This document shows, piece after piece, positions 60,521-64,000 of a stretch of 64,000 nucleotides of DNA (its first letter is position 1; every line of letters starts with the position of its first letter). The stretch lies in the NCBI GenBank assembly GCA_947629375.1, contig CANRDN010000002.1, positions 51,934 to 115,933 of the forward strand, in the 5' to 3' direction. The translations under genes and the position numbers were made by a program. Source of the stretch: an uncultured Bacilli bacterium (lineage in GTDB: Bacteria; Bacillota_I; Bacilli_A; RF39; UBA660). Below the pieces are notes generated by a model. That model had not been told where the DNA came from. It saw only the letters and a list, made by a program, of their open reading frames with translations, and ran no database searches.

Positions 60521-61891
60521 ATGATAAGTAAACAAAAAGGATGTCTAGATTTATATGGGACAAATGCTAAAAAGTGGCAATATGTTAGCAAAGTATTTGA
60601 AAGCTTAATGGAGAAATATAACTATAACTACATTAGAACACCAATATTTGAAGCAAGTGAACTATTCCATAGAGGTATTGGGGAAACAACTGATGTTGTA
60701 ACTAAGGAAACATATGACTTTAAAGATAGAGGGGATAGAGATATCACTCTAAGACCAGAAGGAACTGCAGGTATTGTTAGAAGTTACATCGAAAATAAAA
60801 TGTATGGTGATGCTAATCAACCTGTAAAACTATTCTATAATGGTACGATGTATCGTTATGAGAGACCTCAGGCTGGAAGAGATAGAGAATTTACACAATT
60901 TGGTGTAGAAGTTTTAGGAAGTAATGATCCACTAATCGATGCTGAAGTAATATCAATACCAGTTATGTTTTTACAGATGCTCGGATTAAGAGGGGTAAAA
61001 GTAAAAATAAATTCTTTAGGGGATAAAGAATCTCGTGATAACTATAGACAAGCATTAATCGATTACTTTAAGCCACATATAAATGAACTTTGTGAAGATT
61101 GTAATGATAGACTTTTAAAAAATCCTTTGAGAATATTGGATTGTAAAGTAGACAAAGATAACGCTTTATTAAAGAATGCTCCAAAGACACTTGATTATTT
61201 AAATGAAGAAAGCAAAAAAAGATTTGAGACTGTCAAAGAGTATCTTGATGAATTAGAAATCGAATACGAAGTTGATTCTCGTCTTGTAAGAGGACTTGAT
61301 TACTATAATCATACGGTTTTTGAAATAGAAGCAAGTGTCGAAGGATTCGGTTCTAACAATGTTTTAGCAGGTGGTGGAAGATATAATAGTCTTGTTAATC
61401 AGTTAGATGGACCACAGACAGACTGTATTGGTTTTGCTTGTGGAGTTGGAAGAATAGTTCAAGCCCTTGACCTTGAAGAAGTAAAACTTCCAATAATCGA
61501 TGACCTTGAAGTATTTGTAATGTATGTATCTGATACAGAAAAGAAGTATGCTACAAGCCTAATGCACTATCTAAGAGCAAATGGCTTTAGAGTAGATACT
61601 GAATACACTGGTCGTGGACTTAAGGCTCAGTTTAAACAAGCTGATAGATTAAAAGCTAAATATTTAATAATTTTAAATGACGAAGATTTAGCTAAAGACG
61701 AAGTAAAGATTAAAAACAATAAAACAAAAGAAGAAGAACTAGTAAGTGTTGACTATCTTTTATACTATCTAGATGAACATCTAAGCGATGAAGATTTAGA
61801 TGACTTGGATATTGACGACTGCAAGTGTGGACATCACGAAGAAAATCATAAATGTTGTGGACATTGTCACCACGAAGAAGAGGAGGAATAA
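60521..61891 (+). CDS. hisS: Histidyl-tRNA synthetase with Cys/His-rich C-terminal tail
   Basis: A 456-residue class II synthetase. Motif 2 lies in FYNGTMYRYERPQAGRDREFTQFG, the histidine loop in LVRGLDYYNHTVFE, and motif 3 in GGGRYNSLV with ACGVGR. The anticodon domain ends near residue 415. An acidic linker and a tail with Cys 434, 436, 445, 446, 449 and His 438, 439, 443, 448, 450, 451 follow, then five Glu, which the canonical enzyme lacks. The tail could bind metal. The last Glu codons double as the AGGAGG site for aspS. The start follows GAGGAGG. Confidence 0.95.
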   Translation: MISKQKGCLDLYGTNAKKWQYVSKVFESLMEKYNYNYIRTPIFEASELFHRGIGETTDVVTKETYDFKDRGDRDITLRPEGTAGIVRSYIENKMYGDANQPVKLFYNGTMYRYERPQAGRDREFTQFGVEVLGSNDPLIDAEVISIPVMFLQMLGLRGVKVKINSLGDKESRDNYRQALIDYFKPHINELCEDCNDRLLKNPLRILDCKVDKDNALLKNAPKTLDYLNEESKKRFETVKEYLDELEIEYEVDSRLVRGLDYYNHTVFEIEASVEGFGSNNVLAGGGRYNSLVNQLDGPQTDCIGFACGVGRIVQALDLEEVKLPIIDDLEVFVMYVSDTEKKYATSLMHYLRANGFRVDTEYTGRGLKAQFKQADRLKAKYLIILNDEDLAKDEVKIKNNKTKEEELVSVDYLLYYLDEHLSDEDLDDLDIDDCKCGHHEENHKCCGHCHHEEEEE

Positions 61892-61892
61892 G

Positions 61893-63632
61893 ATGAAAAA
61901 GTTTAATAACGGAGAATTTAGAATTGAAGATGTCTCTAAGACTGTTGAACTTTATGGATGGGTTCAAAAAAAGAGAAATCTTGGAGGACTAGTATTTATC
62001 GATTTAAGAGATAGATCTGGAATAATTCAATTAGTTGTAAGACCAGAAAATGAGTATTACGAAGTAGCATCTTCATTAAAAAGTGAATCAGTTATAAAAG
62101 TTATCGGTAAAATTGCTGAAAGAGAAAATAAAAACTACAAGATACCAACTGGAGAAATAGAAGTTCTTGTCGATTATTTAGAATTAATAAATCAATCTAT
62201 CGATATTCCATTTGAAATAAGTGATACGACAACTGCTCTTGAAGAAACAAGATTAAAATATAGATATCTAGACTTAAGAAGAGAAAGTTTAAAAAATAAT
62301 TTAATACTTCGTCATAAAGTAACGATGATAACTAGAAATTATTTATCAGATAATGGCTTTATCGAAGTAGAAACACCTATTTTGTGTGTTCCAACACCAG
62401 AAGGTGCAAGAGACTATTTAGTTCCTTCTAGAGTAAATAATGGGCACTTCTATGCACTACCTCAATCACCACAAATATTTAAACAACTTTTAATGATTGG
62501 TGGGATGGAGAAATACTTCCAAATTGCTAGATGCTTTAGAGATGAAGATTTGCGTGCTGATAGACAACCAGAATTTACTCAGATAGATATTGAGCAGAGC
62601 TTTTCAAACGAAGAAGATATTTGGGAAACTGTCGAAGGTTTAATGAAGAAAATCTTTAAAGAAATTAAAGGAGTCGACTTAGAGAGTTTTCCAAGATTAA
62701 CTTACAACGAATGTATGGATAGATTTGGAAGCGATAAACCAGATACTAGATACGGAATGGAAATTCAAGATATAACTTCGATATTTAGTCATACTTATTT
62801 TGAAGTATTCAGTAAAATCATTGCCGATGGTGGTATTATAAATGCTATTGTCTTAAAAGGACTTGCATCCACTGTGTCAAGAAAAGATATCGACAAGTTA
62901 ACTGATTTAGTTAAAGTTTACAAAGCTAAAGCACTATCTTACTTAAAATATAATAATGGTGAGTTAACTGGATCCATCGTTAAAATAATCGAAGAAGAAG
63001 AGAAAAAAACTTTAATTGAACAATTAGATTTACAAGAAAATGATATGGTCTTTATCGTAGCAGATAAGAAAAATATTACTAAGACTGCTCTTGGTGCCTT
63101 AAGAATTAAACTTGCTCACGATAACCATCTAGTACCAGAAGACAAATACAATTTCCTATGGGTTACTGAATTTCCAATGTTTGAATATTCAGAAGAAGAA
63201 CAAAGATTTGTGGCAGCACACCATCCATTTACATCTCCAAGAGATGAAGATGTCGATAAATTATTGACTGATAAAGAAAACTGCTATTCTAGAGCATACG
63301 ACTTAGTACTTAATGGTTACGAACTACTAAGTGGTTCAGTTAGAATTCACGATAGTGAAATGCAAGCAAAAGTTTTCGAAGCAATCGATATGACTCCTGA
63401 AGAAGCTAAAGAAAAATTTGGATTCTTCCTAGAAGCCTTCAAATATGGTGCACCACCTCACTGTGGAGTAGGAATTGGACTTGAAAGACTTGTAATGATT
63501 CTTGCGGGAACTGACAACATAAGAGATGTAGTGGCATTCCCTAAAACTGCCAGTGCTCAAGACTTAATGAACGAAGCTCCTGGTAAAGTAACAGAAAAAC
63601 AACTAGATGAGTTAGGAATAAAACTTAAATAA
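61893..63632 (+). CDS. aspS: Aspartyl-tRNA synthetase
   Basis: A 579-residue bacterial-type class II enzyme. The N-terminal OB fold (VELYGWVQKKRNLGGLVFIDLRD) is followed by motif 1, motif 2 (FQIARCFRDEDLRADRQPEFTQID), the GAD insertion domain (about 290-400) and motif 3 (GVGIGLERLVM). The true start is the ATG at 61893, one base after the hisS stop and after AGGAGG; the frame is open further left through hisS. It is co-regulated with hisS by the T-box. Whether it also charges tRNA-Asn cannot be told. Confidence 0.96.
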   Translation: MKKFNNGEFRIEDVSKTVELYGWVQKKRNLGGLVFIDLRDRSGIIQLVVRPENEYYEVASSLKSESVIKVIGKIAERENKNYKIPTGEIEVLVDYLELINQSIDIPFEISDTTTALEETRLKYRYLDLRRESLKNNLILRHKVTMITRNYLSDNGFIEVETPILCVPTPEGARDYLVPSRVNNGHFYALPQSPQIFKQLLMIGGMEKYFQIARCFRDEDLRADRQPEFTQIDIEQSFSNEEDIWETVEGLMKKIFKEIKGVDLESFPRLTYNECMDRFGSDKPDTRYGMEIQDITSIFSHTYFEVFSKIIADGGIINAIVLKGLASTVSRKDIDKLTDLVKVYKAKALSYLKYNNGELTGSIVKIIEEEEKKTLIEQLDLQENDMVFIVADKKNITKTALGALRIKLAHDNHLVPEDKYNFLWVTEFPMFEYSEEEQRFVAAHHPFTSPRDEDVDKLLTDKENCYSRAYDLVLNGYELLSGSVRIHDSEMQAKVFEAIDMTPEEAKEKFGFFLEAFKYGAPPHCGVGIGLERLVMILAGTDNIRDVVAFPKTASAQDLMNEAPGKVTEKQLDELGIKLK

Positions 63633-64000
63633 AGAAATTCAAAATAATTTTTAAAATATTAAAGGGATATTCTAAATAGACAAAGTGTGTCCCTTTTTTA
63701 AATGTAATTAAAGCACTATCTTTTATTCTTTTATTCATATATAAAGCATCTTTTAAAGGAGTAGAAGTGTCTTTTTCACCCCAGATAAGAAGAGTAGGAC
63801 AATAAATATATTTAATTAATTTTTTAAGATTTTTATTAACAATATTAGAGAAAGTTTGCCTTTCAAAATTATTTAATTCCTTGTAGTCAGAAGAGCCGTA
63901 TTTCATAATTAATTTATTTAAGTAGTTAGCTCTTCTTCTTTTAGGAAGAAAGATAGATAACTTTTTAAGAAATTTATATTTAAAAATATTAAAACTTCTT
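63625..64000 (-). CDS. Alpha/beta-hydrolase, C-terminal part (runs off the right edge)
   Basis: The leftward frame is open from the window edge to a TAA at 63625, giving the last 124 residues. CPTLLIWGEKDTSTPL contains the acid residue and KKGTHFVYLEYP the His, matching residues about 185-230 of the hydrolase encoded at 42719. The preceding RRRANYLNKLIMKYGSSDYKEL aligns with the cap region there. The nucleophile half lies outside the window. The stop overlaps the aspS end by 8 bases, so the two genes are convergent. An internal ATG at 63906 is not the real start. Confidence 0.8.
   Translation of the reverse strand, partial: RSFNIFKYKFLKKLSIFLPKRRRANYLNKLIMKYGSSDYKELNNFERQTFSNIVNKNLKKLIKYIYCPTLLIWGEKDTSTPLKDALYMNKRIKDSALITFKKGTHFVYLEYPFNILKIILNFFI

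Overview
The window is a 64 kb piece of a low-GC, AT-rich bacterial chromosome, almost entirely transcribed rightward. Gene content points to Bacillota (Firmicutes), class Bacilli or a close relative: PolC together with a Firmicutes-type DnaE, tRNA-dependent T-box leaders, YqeG/YqeH, TrmK beside RpoD, and strong AGGAGG/GGTGAT-type ribosome binding sites. TGA is used as a stop (dnaG, radC, mreC, mreD), so this is the standard bacterial code and not a TGA=Trp mollicute. I cannot name a species.

Left part (1-22.7 kb): divIVA, rpmB (L28, leftward), dnaE, an unknown gene, polC, a 383-base intergenic stretch with a possible structured RNA, dnaG-rpoD-trmK, then a spoVID-like gene and a CotS/YsxE-like (pseudo)kinase gene. 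After these come a small cysteine-containing membrane protein (leftward), a pseudopilin fused to large extracellular domains, a valine T-box controlling an HD hydrolase gene and valS, fmt, and a membrane protein.

Middle (22.7-35.2 kb): a tRNA-Ile/Asn/Glu operon, followed directly by a leftward three-gene mobile remnant (tyrosine integrase, zinc-ribbon membrane protein, CI/LexA-type repressor). Next are a VirB2-like membrane protein, a cysteine desulfurase, a thioredoxin plus CcdA/DsbD-like redox relay, and a SPOR-like protein. The last part is an accessory cassette of a membrane-bound XRE regulator, two secreted proteins of unknown family, and a MacB/FtsX-type ABC exporter.

Right part (35.3-64 kb): radC-mreC-mreD-spoIVFA-spoIVFB, a zinc-ribbon gene and sigK, so the pro-sigmaK protease, its regulator and pro-sigmaK sit side by side. 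Then follow a cohesin/cadherin-like surface protein, yqeG-yqeH, an alpha/beta hydrolase, a membrane-anchored MurF, ddl, a transglutaminase-like protein, topA, a DUF3419-like gene, polA-mutM, an arginase-family gene (leftward), murE, an unknown leftward gene and truB. The end holds a putative ADP-ribosyltransferase-fold protein, a LysM protein, an Asp/His T-box with hisS-aspS, and a partial alpha/beta hydrolase running off the right edge.

The window is mostly information processing (replication, primary sigma factor, three aminoacyl-tRNA synthetases) and cell-wall synthesis. Two conserved sporulation modules argue that the organism makes endospores or recently descended from one that did. The best candidates for undescribed biology are the SpoIVFA-SpoIVFB-SigK cluster with its odd spoIVFB start, the secreted-protein/ABC cassette at 29.7-35.2 kb, the Cys/His-rich tail on HisRS, the putative ADP-ribosyltransferase, and the hairpin RNA inside the tRNA-linked remnant.
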